This document shows positions 33,981 to 41,656 of a stretch of 41,656 bases of DNA, piece by piece; position 1 is the stretch's first letter; every line of letters begins with the position of its first letter. The translations under genes were made by a program, and so were the position numbers. The notes beneath the pieces were generated by a model. That model did not search any database. It saw nothing but the letters and a program-made list of their open reading frames with translations, and was not told where the DNA came from. Origin of the DNA: Methylobacterium bullatum (GTDB lineage Bacteria > Pseudomonadota > Alphaproteobacteria > Rhizobiales > Beijerinckiaceae). The stretch is from assembly GCF_014845095.1 (NCBI RefSeq), contig NZ_NKUG01000129.1:1-41656 (forward strand), written 5' to 3'.

Positions 33981-35072
33981 ATGGACATTCTCAGGCGACT
34001 GTTCGGGCGAAGCCGGGAGCGGTCCGAGGCAGCCCCTGTCGAGACGCTCATCATCAATGCCTATGCCACCGTCCGCGACCTGCCGCCGCTCGATTTTCCG
34101 CATGAATTGTTCGGACGGCGCGATCTGTCCGATCCCGAACTCGCGCCGCATCTCGAAGGGTTCATCGGCTACGTGATGGGACGCGGAGACGGCCAGATGA
34201 CGGCGTCTCGCTACCATCTCTGGCGTCATCTGCAACGCGTTCGAAACCACGTGAGTTTCGAGGTGGTGACCGTTGATCTCGACGACGTGGAAGCCTGGGC
34301 GAACGCCGCCAATGCGGTCCTGTTCCTCCCGGACGGGTCCGTGCGAGCGCCCGACATGAAGGTCGTCATCTCGGCCGAGGGTGAATCCGACCCGGCCGCC
34401 GTCCTGCCCTATCCGCCCGACGCCGTTGCGCGCCGCGCGCGGACACTCGACCGCCTTAAAGGGATGGAGCCGAAACCACCGGCCGCCATGCCGCCCGCCA
34501 TCGGGGAGGCCGAACTCGTCCTGCGACGCCCGGGAGACGTGCTCCGGCGTGCCCTCGCGCTGCTGTATGTCGCCGCCCACGGCCAGGCACACGCAACCGG
34601 CGGCGTGCCGATAGCGGCGGGTCAGCCGGCCTGCAATCCGGTGGGCCTCGATGCCCTGACGCCCCGCGAGACGGGTCAGGTCCGAGCCGTCGCGGCTGAG
34701 GACGCCTTCGCCATGACGTGGCGCTACGAGGCGGCCAACACCCTGTTCTGGGCTTTGGGCATCGATGCCGCCCGGATCGCCGAAAGCGATCGGCTGATCG
34801 ATGTCGACGCCCTCTGGCGGTCCGTCGCGGCTCTCGCCAGCGACGGAAGCGCTTCGGGGGAATTGCGTCTTCGCCCGTCCGGAGAGATTCTCGACGCCCT
34901 CGACCGAGTGTGGCGGGAGCATTGGATCGTGCGGCAGGCCCGGCAGAAGGACCTTCGCCTTGAGAGCCTCAATGGCGACGTCGTCGCGGAGCGTCACATC
35001 GCCCTGAACTGGCTCACCCGGTTCCAGAATGGGCACGAGACCGCGTGGGACGACATCGACACCCCGACGTAG
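33981..35072 (+). CDS. DUF4272 protein
   Basis: Soluble protein of 363 residues. The C-terminal two thirds match DUF4272: RRPGDVLRRALALLYVA, AMTWRYEAANTLFWALGI and the terminal WDDIDTPT. The N-terminal part (SFEVVTVDLDDVEAWANAANAV) is a separate mixed domain. The function is unknown. ATG 33981 follows AAGGAGCGACG. The 295 bases upstream (33686-33980) hold its promoter and that of acyP, but I see no clear motif. Confidence 0.88.
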   Translation: MDILRRLFGRSRERSEAAPVETLIINAYATVRDLPPLDFPHELFGRRDLSDPELAPHLEGFIGYVMGRGDGQMTASRYHLWRHLQRVRNHVSFEVVTVDLDDVEAWANAANAVLFLPDGSVRAPDMKVVISAEGESDPAAVLPYPPDAVARRARTLDRLKGMEPKPPAAMPPAIGEAELVLRRPGDVLRRALALLYVAAHGQAHATGGVPIAAGQPACNPVGLDALTPRETGQVRAVAAEDAFAMTWRYEAANTLFWALGIDAARIAESDRLIDVDALWRSVAALASDGSASGELRLRPSGEILDALDRVWREHWIVRQARQKDLRLESLNGDVVAERHIALNWLTRFQNGHETAWDDIDTPT

Positions 35073-35159
35073 TGGTAGGCGCCGGCGCGCGGGTGCGGGG
35101 CGATCTGCTTCACGACGGCCGGATCGTCTGCCGCCGCAGAGGCTTGGTATGGGGTCTCC

Positions 35160-35591
35160 TCAGCCGCGCGGCGCCCGCAGCCAGCGGCGCATCTCCGCGA
35201 TATAGGCGGGCGGGAGCGAGGCGGCTTCGGCGGCGGCCAGGACCGGCTGAAGATAATCGGGTCTCGGAGCTCCCGGAACGGAACTGCATCCGAGATAGAT
35301 CAGAGCGCGTTTCACCCCGGTCGAGGTCGTCACCGGCTGATAGGCTTTGGTATAGAGCCGCCCGGCGACACCCTCGTAGCGGTCGAGGGCCGGCACATCG
35401 GCCAGCGCCAGATCCCAGAGGACGCCCCAGACGGTGGATGCGGGGGCCCGCACCACCGAGGCGTAGCCCTCCCGCATGATGATGAAGCGGTGCCGGTTCA
35501 GCCGTGCGGTGCCGAGGGAGGTCGAGCCGGGGCAGCGCGCCGCCATGGCGGCGGCATCCATGTTGGCGCCGTAGGAAAAATAGAGGGGCAT
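35160..35591 (-). CDS. Gamma-glutamylcyclotransferase-like protein
   Basis: AIG2/GGCT-fold protein of 143 residues. N-terminal YFSYGANMD is the substrate loop, and the catalytic Glu is in LDRYEGVAGRLYTK (near residue 75). Likely acts on gamma-glutamyl amines or glutathione-derived peptides; the substrate is not known. ATG 35591 begins MPLYFSYG. It lies 124 bases downstream of pccA on the same strand. Confidence 0.85.
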   Translation of the reverse strand: MPLYFSYGANMDAAAMAARCPGSTSLGTARLNRHRFIIMREGYASVVRAPASTVWGVLWDLALADVPALDRYEGVAGRLYTKAYQPVTTSTGVKRALIYLGCSSVPGAPRPDYLQPVLAAAEAASLPPAYIAEMRRWLRAPRG

Positions 35592-35715
35592 GGGCTGGGT
35601 GACCGGGTGGGTGTTGTCGAGCGCCCCGCCTCCAGTCCCCTGTCCCGGAACGGTGAAGCGCACGGACCGGCTGGGTGAGACGATGCCCAACCCGCCGGTC
35701 CGGAGGAAGTCGCCC

Positions 35716-37719
35716 TCAGGCGAATTCGATGATGACCGCGTCGACCGCCAGGCTGTCGCCTTCCTTCGCGGCGATCTTGGAGATCGTGCCGTCACGCTCG
35801 GCGCGCAGGACGTTCTCCATCTTCATCGCCTCGACGATGGCGAGGGGTTCGCCGTTCTTCACTTCCTGGCCTTCCTTGACCAGGATAGCCTTCACCAGAC
35901 CGGGCATCGGGCAGAGCACCTGCTTGCCGGAGCCGGCATTCTCCTTGACCGGCATCAGGGCGGCGAGCTCCGCCTCGCGCCGGGTGAAGACCCGAGCCTC
36001 GGCCGCTGCGCCGCCGTGCTGGAGCGCCACGCCGTTGAGGAGGCCGCGGACCTGGATGGCGACGCGGGTGCCGCTGATCTCACCCGACCAGACCGGCTCG
36101 CCCGGACGCCAGTCGCTCTCCACCGTCCAGGTCTTGCCGTCCTCGGCCGTGACGACGATCTGGTCGCCGAGATCGTCCACCGTCACCGGGTAGGATTGAC
36201 CGGCGAGGATCACGACGCGGTCGCGCTCGAAATGGAGCAGGGCCGGATCGCGCATCTGGCCCGAGATGCCGCGCTTGCGGGTGTTGAGCTTGTGGTCGAT
36301 CGCGGCAGCGGCGGCGGCCATGCGCTGGGCGATCTCGCCCGTCGGCTCGGGCGCCGAGAAGCCCTCCGGAAATTCCTCGGCGATGAAGCCGGTGGAGATG
36401 TTGCCCGAGCGCCAGCGCGGATGCGCCATCAGGGCCGACAGGAACGGAATGTTGTGGCGGATGCCGTCGATGGCGAAGGAATCCAGCGCCTCTCCCTGCG
36501 ATTCGATCGCCTCGGCGCGTGTCGGTGCCCAGGTCACCAGCTTGGCGATCATCGGATCGTAGTGGATCGCGATCTCGCCGCCCTCCTCCACGCCGGTATC
36601 GTTGCGCACGATGGCCGAGCCGAACGGCCCCTCTTCCGGCGGCCGGTAGGTGGTCAGGCGGCCGATGGAGGGCAGGAAGTTGCGGGTCGGGTCCTCGGCA
36701 TAGACGCGGCTCTCCACGGCCCAGCCGTTGAGCTTCACCTGATCCTGCGTCAGCGGCAGCGCCTCGCCATAGGCCGAGCGGATCATCATCTCCACGAGAT
36801 CGAGGCCGGTGATCATCTCGGTGACCGGATGCTCGACCTGGAGACGGGTGTTCATCTCGAGGAAGTAGAACGACTTGTCCTGGCCGGCGACGAACTCGAC
36901 GGTACCGGCTGAATCGTAGGAGACGGCCTTGGCCAAAGCCACGGCCTGCTCGCCCATCTTCTTCCGGGTCGCCTCGTCGAGGAGCGGCGACGGCGCCTCC
37001 TCGATGACTTTCTGGTTGCGGCGCTGGATCGAGCATTCGCGCTCGCCGAGATAGATGACGTTGCCGTGCTTGTCGCCGATCACCTGGATCTCGATGTGGC
37101 GCGGGTCGGTGATGAACTTCTCCACGAACACGCGGTCGTCGCCGAACGAGGACGCGGCCTCGGACTTGGCGCGGGCGAAGCCCTCCGCGACCTCGTCGGA
37201 GTAATAGGCGATGCGCATGCCCTTGCCGCCACCGCCGGCGGAGGCCTTGATCATCACCGGATAGCCGATCTCGTCGGCGATGGTGACGGCGTGTTCAGGA
37301 CTCTCGATGACGCCGAGGAAGCCCGGCACGGTGGAGACGTTGGCGGCCGACGCGGCCTTTTTCGACTCGATCTTGTCGCCCATGGCGGCGATGGCGCCGG
37401 GATTGGGGCCGATGAAGACGATGCCGGCCTCGGCCAGCGCGCGCGGGAACGCCTCGCGCTCGGACAGGAAGCCATAGCCGGGGTGGACCGCCTGGGCGCC
37501 GGTCTGCTTGCAGGCCTCAATGATCTTGTCGATGATCAGGTAGGACTGTGCGGCCGGAGCGGGGCCGATATGGACCGCCTCGTCGGCCATCGCCACGTGT
37601 ACGGCGTCCCTGTCGGCATCGGAATAGACGGCGACCGTCTTGATGCCCATCCTGCGCGCGGTCTTGATGATGCGGCACGCAATCTCGCCGCGGTTCGCAA
37701 TCAGGATTTTCTCGAACAT
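35716..37719 (-). CDS. pccA: Propionyl-CoA carboxylase alpha subunit
   Basis: Biotin carboxylase plus biotin carrier protein, 667 residues. Biotin carboxylase domain at about 1-445 with the ATP loop KASAGGGGKGMRIA near residue 160 and the catalytic RLQVEHPVTE near residue 285. A BT linker domain follows, and the C-terminal BCCP carries EAMKMEN with biotin-accepting K633. It carboxylates propionyl-CoA, and in methylotrophs this feeds the ethylmalonyl-CoA pathway. The beta subunit is not in the window. ATG 37719 (MFEKILIANRGE) is preferred; GTG 37731 adds four residues. Confidence 0.95.
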   Translation of the reverse strand: MFEKILIANRGEIACRIIKTARRMGIKTVAVYSDADRDAVHVAMADEAVHIGPAPAAQSYLIIDKIIEACKQTGAQAVHPGYGFLSEREAFPRALAEAGIVFIGPNPGAIAAMGDKIESKKAASAANVSTVPGFLGVIESPEHAVTIADEIGYPVMIKASAGGGGKGMRIAYYSDEVAEGFARAKSEAASSFGDDRVFVEKFITDPRHIEIQVIGDKHGNVIYLGERECSIQRRNQKVIEEAPSPLLDEATRKKMGEQAVALAKAVSYDSAGTVEFVAGQDKSFYFLEMNTRLQVEHPVTEMITGLDLVEMMIRSAYGEALPLTQDQVKLNGWAVESRVYAEDPTRNFLPSIGRLTTYRPPEEGPFGSAIVRNDTGVEEGGEIAIHYDPMIAKLVTWAPTRAEAIESQGEALDSFAIDGIRHNIPFLSALMAHPRWRSGNISTGFIAEEFPEGFSAPEPTGEIAQRMAAAAAAIDHKLNTRKRGISGQMRDPALLHFERDRVVILAGQSYPVTVDDLGDQIVVTAEDGKTWTVESDWRPGEPVWSGEISGTRVAIQVRGLLNGVALQHGGAAAEARVFTRREAELAALMPVKENAGSGKQVLCPMPGLVKAILVKEGQEVKNGEPLAIVEAMKMENVLRAERDGTISKIAAKEGDSLAVDAVIIEFA

Positions 37720-37968
37720 CGGTCCAGGCACTCTGGTGAAGCAGGAAAGGTCACGAGCGCCGTCGCGCTCAAGCTCGTTCCCGTTAAAGCAGTTGTGCGG
37801 CTTCGCAAAGCTGGGCCAATGAAGGATTGTTCATGCGCTGCGCCGGGGCGCATGTGTATTCAAAATCACGGGGGATGGCGACCACACGGCCGCGCAGCGG
37901 TTGCGCCCGTTCTCCTTGGCCCGAGAGAGCGCGTCGTCGGCCCGCAGACAAGTTCTGACAGCCCGAGC

Positions 37969-38421
37969 TCAGGCGGCTTCGAGCAGTTCTGCGACGGGGG
38001 CCGAGGCGGAATCCTCCGCATGGACGCGACGGTGTGCGCTGCCGATGGCGAAGGCCACGAGGATCTCGTGGCTGGTCTCGGCTTCACGCACGATCTCGAA
38101 GGCGATGCGGGCAGCGAGCGGGGTCGGGCCGGCATCGCTGCGCAGGGAGCCGACGAGCCAGCGGGCGATCTCGATATCGACGTAGCCGGTCGGGCGCTCG
38201 CCCCAGACGGCGAAATTCACCACTGCGGCGCTGACCAGGTCGGCATAGGAGGCGTCGCTCTGCGGCACGGCCCGGTCGAGGGCGATGAGCATGTCGGCCT
38301 CGTCTGCATGCGAGATGCCGTCCGGGAGGATGTCGCGGCCGAGGATCACGACGTCCGCGGCGCTGATGCGGCCGGCGGCGACGACACGGTTACAGAAAAG
38401 CTGAAGCGAATGGTTGATCAT
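37969..38421 (-). CDS. Conserved hypothetical protein
   Basis: Helical, acidic soluble protein of 150 residues (for example ISAADVVILGRDILPDGI, YVDIEIARWLVGSL, AARIAFEIVREAET). No signal peptide or membrane segment. I do not recognise the family. The ATG at 38421 has GGGAGG 9 bases upstream, which supports it strongly over the 16 extra codons upstream. The 249-base stretch 37720-37968 downstream, before pccA, shows nothing clear. Confidence 0.75.
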   Translation of the reverse strand: MINHSLQLFCNRVVAAGRISAADVVILGRDILPDGISHADEADMLIALDRAVPQSDASYADLVSAAVVNFAVWGERPTGYVDIEIARWLVGSLRSDAGPTPLAARIAFEIVREAETSHEILVAFAIGSAHRRVHAEDSASAPVAELLEAA

Positions 38422-38575
38422 TGGTTGGTGCCTCCCCGGCTTTATTTGCGCCGGTCTGTGTTTCTGCATGTCGATGACTATGCAGGAGGCACCCGTTCAA
38501 GAAGTTAACAGTCAAATCTGAATCAACGTTCAGGTTAAAGCCTGCTCACGAATGAGCCTTTCCGAATCGTATCAT

Positions 38576-38617
38576 TGGACCCAGGCTCCGCTGCCTCGGC
38601 GACGGAGCCTGGGTCCA
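38576..38617 (-). terminator. Strong hairpin after the L,D-transpeptidase gene
   Basis: 15-bp perfect stem TGGACCCAGGCTCCG/CGGAGCCTGGGTCCA with a 12-base loop (38591-38602), 9 bases after the stop. There is no T-tail beyond the stem on the minus strand, so it may stabilise RNA rather than terminate alone. Confidence 0.7.
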
Positions 38618-38625
38618 GTTTCGCC

Positions 38626-39309
38626 TCAGCGGACCACCACCTTGGCGCCGATCGGAACGCGCTCGTAGAGATCGACCACGTCCGCGTTGAGCATGCGGAT
38701 GCAGCCGGACGACACCGCCTGGCCGATCTTCTCCGGCTCGTTGGTGCCGTGGATGCGGAACAGCGTGTCCTTCTTGCCCTCGGCGAGGTAGAGCGCGCGG
38801 GCTCCGATCGGGCTGGTGGGACCGCCCTCGAGGCGCTTGGGCAGTTCCGGGCGGCGGGCGATCATCTCGGGCGGCGGGTTCCAATCCGGCCACTCGCCCT
38901 TGCGGTCGACATTGGCGGTGCCGGCCCAGGCCATGCCCGCATGGCCCACGGCCACGGGATAGCGCATCGCCTTCCCGTCCGGCAGAACGTAATAGAGGCG
39001 GCGCTCCTTCGTCACGACGATGACGGTGCCGGGGGGCTCGTTCGTCTTGTAGTCGACGGTGGTGCGGGCGATCTTGGGATCGACATTGCCTTGCGGTGCC
39101 TGTTTCAGCCATTCCTTGTCGCGGGCCTCACCGGTGAGGGCGGCGGGCTGGGCCAGGGCCGTATGCGCGGTGGGCGGGCTGAGCGGGGTGGTCGCCGTCT
39201 GCGTGTTGCAGGCGCCGAGAGCGAGGGCGGACAGGATCGTCGCGGCGCCGAGCGAGCGGCGCAGGACGCCGTAATGGGAGAGGATGGGCGACCGGGTCGT
39301 GGGCGACAT
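38626..39309 (-). CDS. L,D-transpeptidase lipoprotein
   Basis: YkuD-family enzyme of 227 residues. It has an N-terminal export signal with lipobox-like ALALGAC (about residue 34), so it is probably a lipoprotein. The catalytic region shows RIHGTNEPEKIGQAVSSGCIRM, with the His and Cys of the YkuD site. It likely forms 3-3 crosslinks or links proteins to peptidoglycan. ATG 39309 (MSPTTRSP) or 39336. A hairpin TCGAAGCC/GGCTTCGA lies at 39327-39346 in the leader. Confidence 0.92.
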   Translation of the reverse strand: MSPTTRSPILSHYGVLRRSLGAATILSALALGACNTQTATTPLSPPTAHTALAQPAALTGEARDKEWLKQAPQGNVDPKIARTTVDYKTNEPPGTVIVVTKERRLYYVLPDGKAMRYPVAVGHAGMAWAGTANVDRKGEWPDWNPPPEMIARRPELPKRLEGGPTSPIGARALYLAEGKKDTLFRIHGTNEPEKIGQAVSSGCIRMLNADVVDLYERVPIGAKVVVR

Positions 39310-39499
39310 GTGAGAGTGAGCCTGTCTCGAAGCCAAAGGGCTTCGAAGAATGTGGTTGATGGATTATGTCGCCATCTAACTCGCAGACTGATCGGCGCGT
39401 AATCTCGCTACCCTGAACCGTGGCGCATTTGCATCGTATGTTGTGCGGAAAGCACAGTCGGGTCGGGTGGAACGACCAGGATCGTTCGGAGGGATGAGC

Positions 39500-40429
39500 G
39501 TGACGACCCTGTACGTAAGCCACCCCGCCGCGCTGGATCACCAGATGCCCGAGGGGCACCCGGAACGATCGGACCGGATCCGCGCCGTGGAGGCCGCCCT
39601 GGAGAAGGAGCGGTTCTCCGGTCTGCTGCGCGAATCGGCGCCCCGCGCCGAGACGGAAACCGTCGCCCTGGCCCATCCCGTTCCCTATGTGGAGGCGATC
39701 ATCGCGGCCTCCCCGCGGTCCGGCTATATCCAGATCGATTCGGATACGCTGATGTCCCCAGGCACCCTCGACGCGGCCCTGCGCGGCGTCGGCGGCGCCG
39801 TCCATGCCGTGGACGCGGTGATGAGCGGGGCCTGTTCGAACGCGTTCGTCGCCATGCGACCGCCCGGCCACCATGCCGAGCGTATGCAGGCGATGGGCTT
39901 CTGCCTGTTCAACTCCGCCGCCATCGCCGTCCGCCACGCCAGGGAACGCCACGGAGCCAGCCGCGTGGCACTGGTGGATTGGGACGTCCACCACGGCAAC
40001 GGTTCGCAGGACATCTTCTGGGACGATGCGGCGGTGATGTACGCCTCGACCCACGAGATGCCGCTGTTTCCCGGCACGGGCGCGGTGGGCGAGCGTGGCA
40101 CCCACGACACCATCGTCAACGTGCCGTTACGGGCCGGCGACGACAGCGCAATCTTCCGCGAGAAGTTCGAGAAGGGGGTTCTCTCCCGCCTCTCCGCCTT
40201 CGCCCCCGACCTGATCGTGATTTCTGCTGGCTTCGACGCCCACCGCCTCGATCCGCTGGCCAGCGTCGAACTCGACGAGGCGGATTTCGGCTGGGCCACC
40301 CGGAAGCTCATGGAGATCGCCGACAAGCATGCCGGCGGCCGGATCGTTTCCGTGCTGGAGGGCGGCTACAGCCTGGACGGTCTCGCCCGTTCGGTCACCG
40401 CCCATATGGATGCGCTGATGGGACGGTGA
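39500..40429 (+). CDS. Histone-deacetylase-like amidohydrolase
   Basis: Zn-dependent class II HDAC/acetoin utilisation family protein of 309 residues. Family residues are clear: RPPGHHAE near residue 138, DWDVHHGNG near residue 175 with the Zn-binding Asp/His, SAGFDAHRLDP near residue 250, and EGGY near the end. It deacetylates polyamines or protein lysine in relatives; the substrate here is unknown. The GTG at 39500 has GGAGG 7 bases away. The in-frame ATG at 39494 lies only 1 base after GGAGG, so the GTG is preferred; the difference is two residues. Confidence 0.92.
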   Translation: MTTLYVSHPAALDHQMPEGHPERSDRIRAVEAALEKERFSGLLRESAPRAETETVALAHPVPYVEAIIAASPRSGYIQIDSDTLMSPGTLDAALRGVGGAVHAVDAVMSGACSNAFVAMRPPGHHAERMQAMGFCLFNSAAIAVRHARERHGASRVALVDWDVHHGNGSQDIFWDDAAVMYASTHEMPLFPGTGAVGERGTHDTIVNVPLRAGDDSAIFREKFEKGVLSRLSAFAPDLIVISAGFDAHRLDPLASVELDEADFGWATRKLMEIADKHAGGRIVSVLEGGYSLDGLARSVTAHMDALMGR

Positions 40430-40436
40430 GGATGCC

Positions 40437-41513
40437 TCACCCGTCCAGCGGCACCTCGCCCAGCAGTTCGATGCCGAAGCCCGACAGGCCGACATAGGAG
40501 CGGGACGAGGTCGAGAGGTTGCGGATCGAGACGATGCCGAGGTCGCGTAGGATCTGGGCGCCGAGCCCGACCTCGCGCCATTGCCGCACACGCTGGGCCT
40601 CCGCCCCCTCCTCCGCATAGGACGAGAGCGGCACGCCGGCGGTGCCGTCGCGCAGGTAGACGAGGACGCCGCGTCCTTCCTTGGCGAAACGGCGCAGGAC
40701 GCAGTCGATCGACTTGCCCCCGCCGATCACGTCGGCCACCACGTTGGAGCGATGCAGGCGGACGAGCACGTCGCGTCCGTCGCCGATATCGCCCTGGACG
40801 AAGGCGAATTGCTGAACCGTCTCGAACGGGGTCGTGTAGGCGAAGCCGGTGAGCTCGCCGAATTCCGACTTCACCGGGAAGGTCCCGACCCGCTCCACCA
40901 GCTTCTCGCGCGCCTGGCGGTAGGCGATGAGGTCGGCCACCGAGACGCGCTTGAGGCCGTGCAGTTCCGAAAAGGCCGTGATCTGCGGCCCCTTCATCAC
41001 CGTGCCGTCATCGTTGGCCAGTTCGCAGATCACGCCCACGGGCGGCAGCCCGGCGAGCTTGCACAGGTCCACCGCCGCTTCCGTGTGGCCGGAGCGCATG
41101 AGAACGCCGCCATCCTTGGCGATGAGCGGGAAGACGTGGCCGGGGCGGACGAAATCGGACTCACCCATATTGCCGTTGGCGAGCGCCCGAACCGTGTTGC
41201 AGCGCTGCTCGGCCGAGATGCCGGTGGTCAGCCCATGCTTCACATCCACCGTCACCGTGAAGGCGGTGCCGAGCGGCGCATCGTTGGAAGCCACCATCGG
41301 GTCGAGCCGCAGACGCCGTGCTTCGGCGCGGGTGAGAGGCGCGCAGACGATGCCGCAGGTGTTGCGGACGATGAAAGCCATCTTCTCCGGCGTGCAGAGC
41401 GAGGCCGCGACGACGAGGTCGCCCTCGTTCTCGCGATCGTCGTCATCGGTGACGACGACGATCTCGCCGCGGGCATAGGCCTCGATGGCCTGCGTGACGT
41501 GGGTATGGGGCAC
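40437..41513 (-). CDS. ribB: 3,4-dihydroxy-2-butanone 4-phosphate synthase with degenerate GTP cyclohydrolase II domain
   Basis: Riboflavin-pathway protein of 358 residues. The RibB half (about 1-205) is complete: VVTDDDDRENEGDLV (acidic loop), RPGHVFPL and SGHTEAAVDL. The second half keeps the fold but not the chemistry: where GTP cyclohydrolase II has its three Zn cysteines, this one reads VRLHRSNVVADVIGGGKSIDC. It should therefore only make DHBP, with the tail as support (RibBX-type). GTG 41513 follows GAAGAG. It converges on the HDAC gene with 7 bases between. Confidence 0.92.
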   Translation of the reverse strand: MPHTHVTQAIEAYARGEIVVVTDDDDRENEGDLVVAASLCTPEKMAFIVRNTCGIVCAPLTRAEARRLRLDPMVASNDAPLGTAFTVTVDVKHGLTTGISAEQRCNTVRALANGNMGESDFVRPGHVFPLIAKDGGVLMRSGHTEAAVDLCKLAGLPPVGVICELANDDGTVMKGPQITAFSELHGLKRVSVADLIAYRQAREKLVERVGTFPVKSEFGELTGFAYTTPFETVQQFAFVQGDIGDGRDVLVRLHRSNVVADVIGGGKSIDCVLRRFAKEGRGVLVYLRDGTAGVPLSSYAEEGAEAQRVRQWREVGLGAQILRDLGIVSIRNLSTSSRSYVGLSGFGIELLGEVPLDG

Positions 41514-41545
41514 GGGATATCTCTTCGTCGTCGTATCGCGGGTCT

Positions 41546-41656
41546 CTCCTCCCCCTTGCGGGGAGGAGCCGGAGGTGGGGGTGGTTGGGCGACCCTCAGC
41601 TTACGGAGGCACGCGGCACCACCCCCACTCCTGACCTCTCCCCACAAGGGGGAGAG
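41546..41656. repeat. REP-like palindromic element at the right edge
   Basis: Hairpin CTCCTCCCC/GGGGAGGAG at 41546-41568. GGTGGGGGTGGT is mirrored by ACCACCCCC near 41619, and a partner hairpin near 41635-41656 has CTCTCCCC/GGGGGAGAG. Same layout as the 6360-6480 element. It is cut by the window end. Confidence 0.65.

Noticed and set aside
39473..39490. GAACGA/TCGTTC inverted repeat with GGAAC and CGTT before the HDAC gene as an EcfG promoter
   Set aside because: The GGAAC to CGTT spacing is only 9 bases, far from 16-17, so it is just a small inverted repeat.
41514..41656. FMN riboswitch upstream of ribB
   Set aside because: The conserved RFN-element segments were looked for and not found; the stretch is a palindromic repeat instead.

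Overview
The window looks like a high-GC alphaproteobacterial chromosome, most likely Methylobacterium or Methylorubrum (Rhizobiales). This is inferred from protein content: a full hpn hopanoid locus with squalene-hopene cyclase, a propionyl-CoA carboxylase alpha subunit, a NepR-like anti-sigma factor, a RibB protein with a degenerate second domain, and Rhizobiales-type palindromic repeats. No rRNA, tRNA, CRISPR array, integrase or transposase was seen.

Bases 1-20000 are a hopanoid locus in four blocks. The + strand block hpnA-hpnC-hpnD-hpnE-shc-hpnG (195-7178) runs from farnesyl diphosphate through squalene to hopene, and HpnG then removes adenine from adenosylhopane. Its first four genes overlap by 1-4 bases. 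hpnH (minus) and hpnN (plus) diverge from a 604-base spacer. An SPFH-protein gene lies 2 bases upstream of hpnK (minus). The minus-strand block hpnL-hpnM-hpnI-hpnJ (18353-13775) supplies a flippase-like protein, an MlaC-like periplasmic carrier, the glycosyltransferase and the radical SAM enzyme. HpnI, HpnK and HpnJ together should turn bacteriohopanetetrol into an aminocyclitol ether. Divergent from hpnL is a glycine-amidinotransferase-like gene (18564-19748) with an intact Asp/His/Cys triad. My main proposal is that it converts the amine of the cyclitol ether into a guanidine, giving cationic guanidinylated hopanoids, and that HpnN, HpnM and HpnL then distribute them.

Bases 19800-28400 hold accessory and envelope or stress genes: a MipA/OmpV porin-like protein, a tiny membrane protein, a GST, an alpha/beta hydrolase lacking its nucleophile serine, a NepR-like protein with a possible EcfG promoter next to a single-domain response regulator, a dienelactone hydrolase, a double cold-shock protein coupled to a DUF192 protein, and a DUF1624 acyltransferase whose start codon lies inside a perfect 18-bp inverted repeat.

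Bases 28400-41656 are mostly housekeeping: elongation factor P with its modification enzymes EpmA and EpmB, a YdcF protein, DUF3253 and DUF599 genes, an acylphosphatase that seems to start at CTG, a DUF4272 protein, a gamma-glutamylcyclotransferase-like protein, propionyl-CoA carboxylase alpha, an L,D-transpeptidase, a histone-deacetylase-like amidohydrolase and RibB with a degenerate GTP cyclohydrolase II domain. REP-like palindromic elements lie at 6360-6480 and at the right edge.
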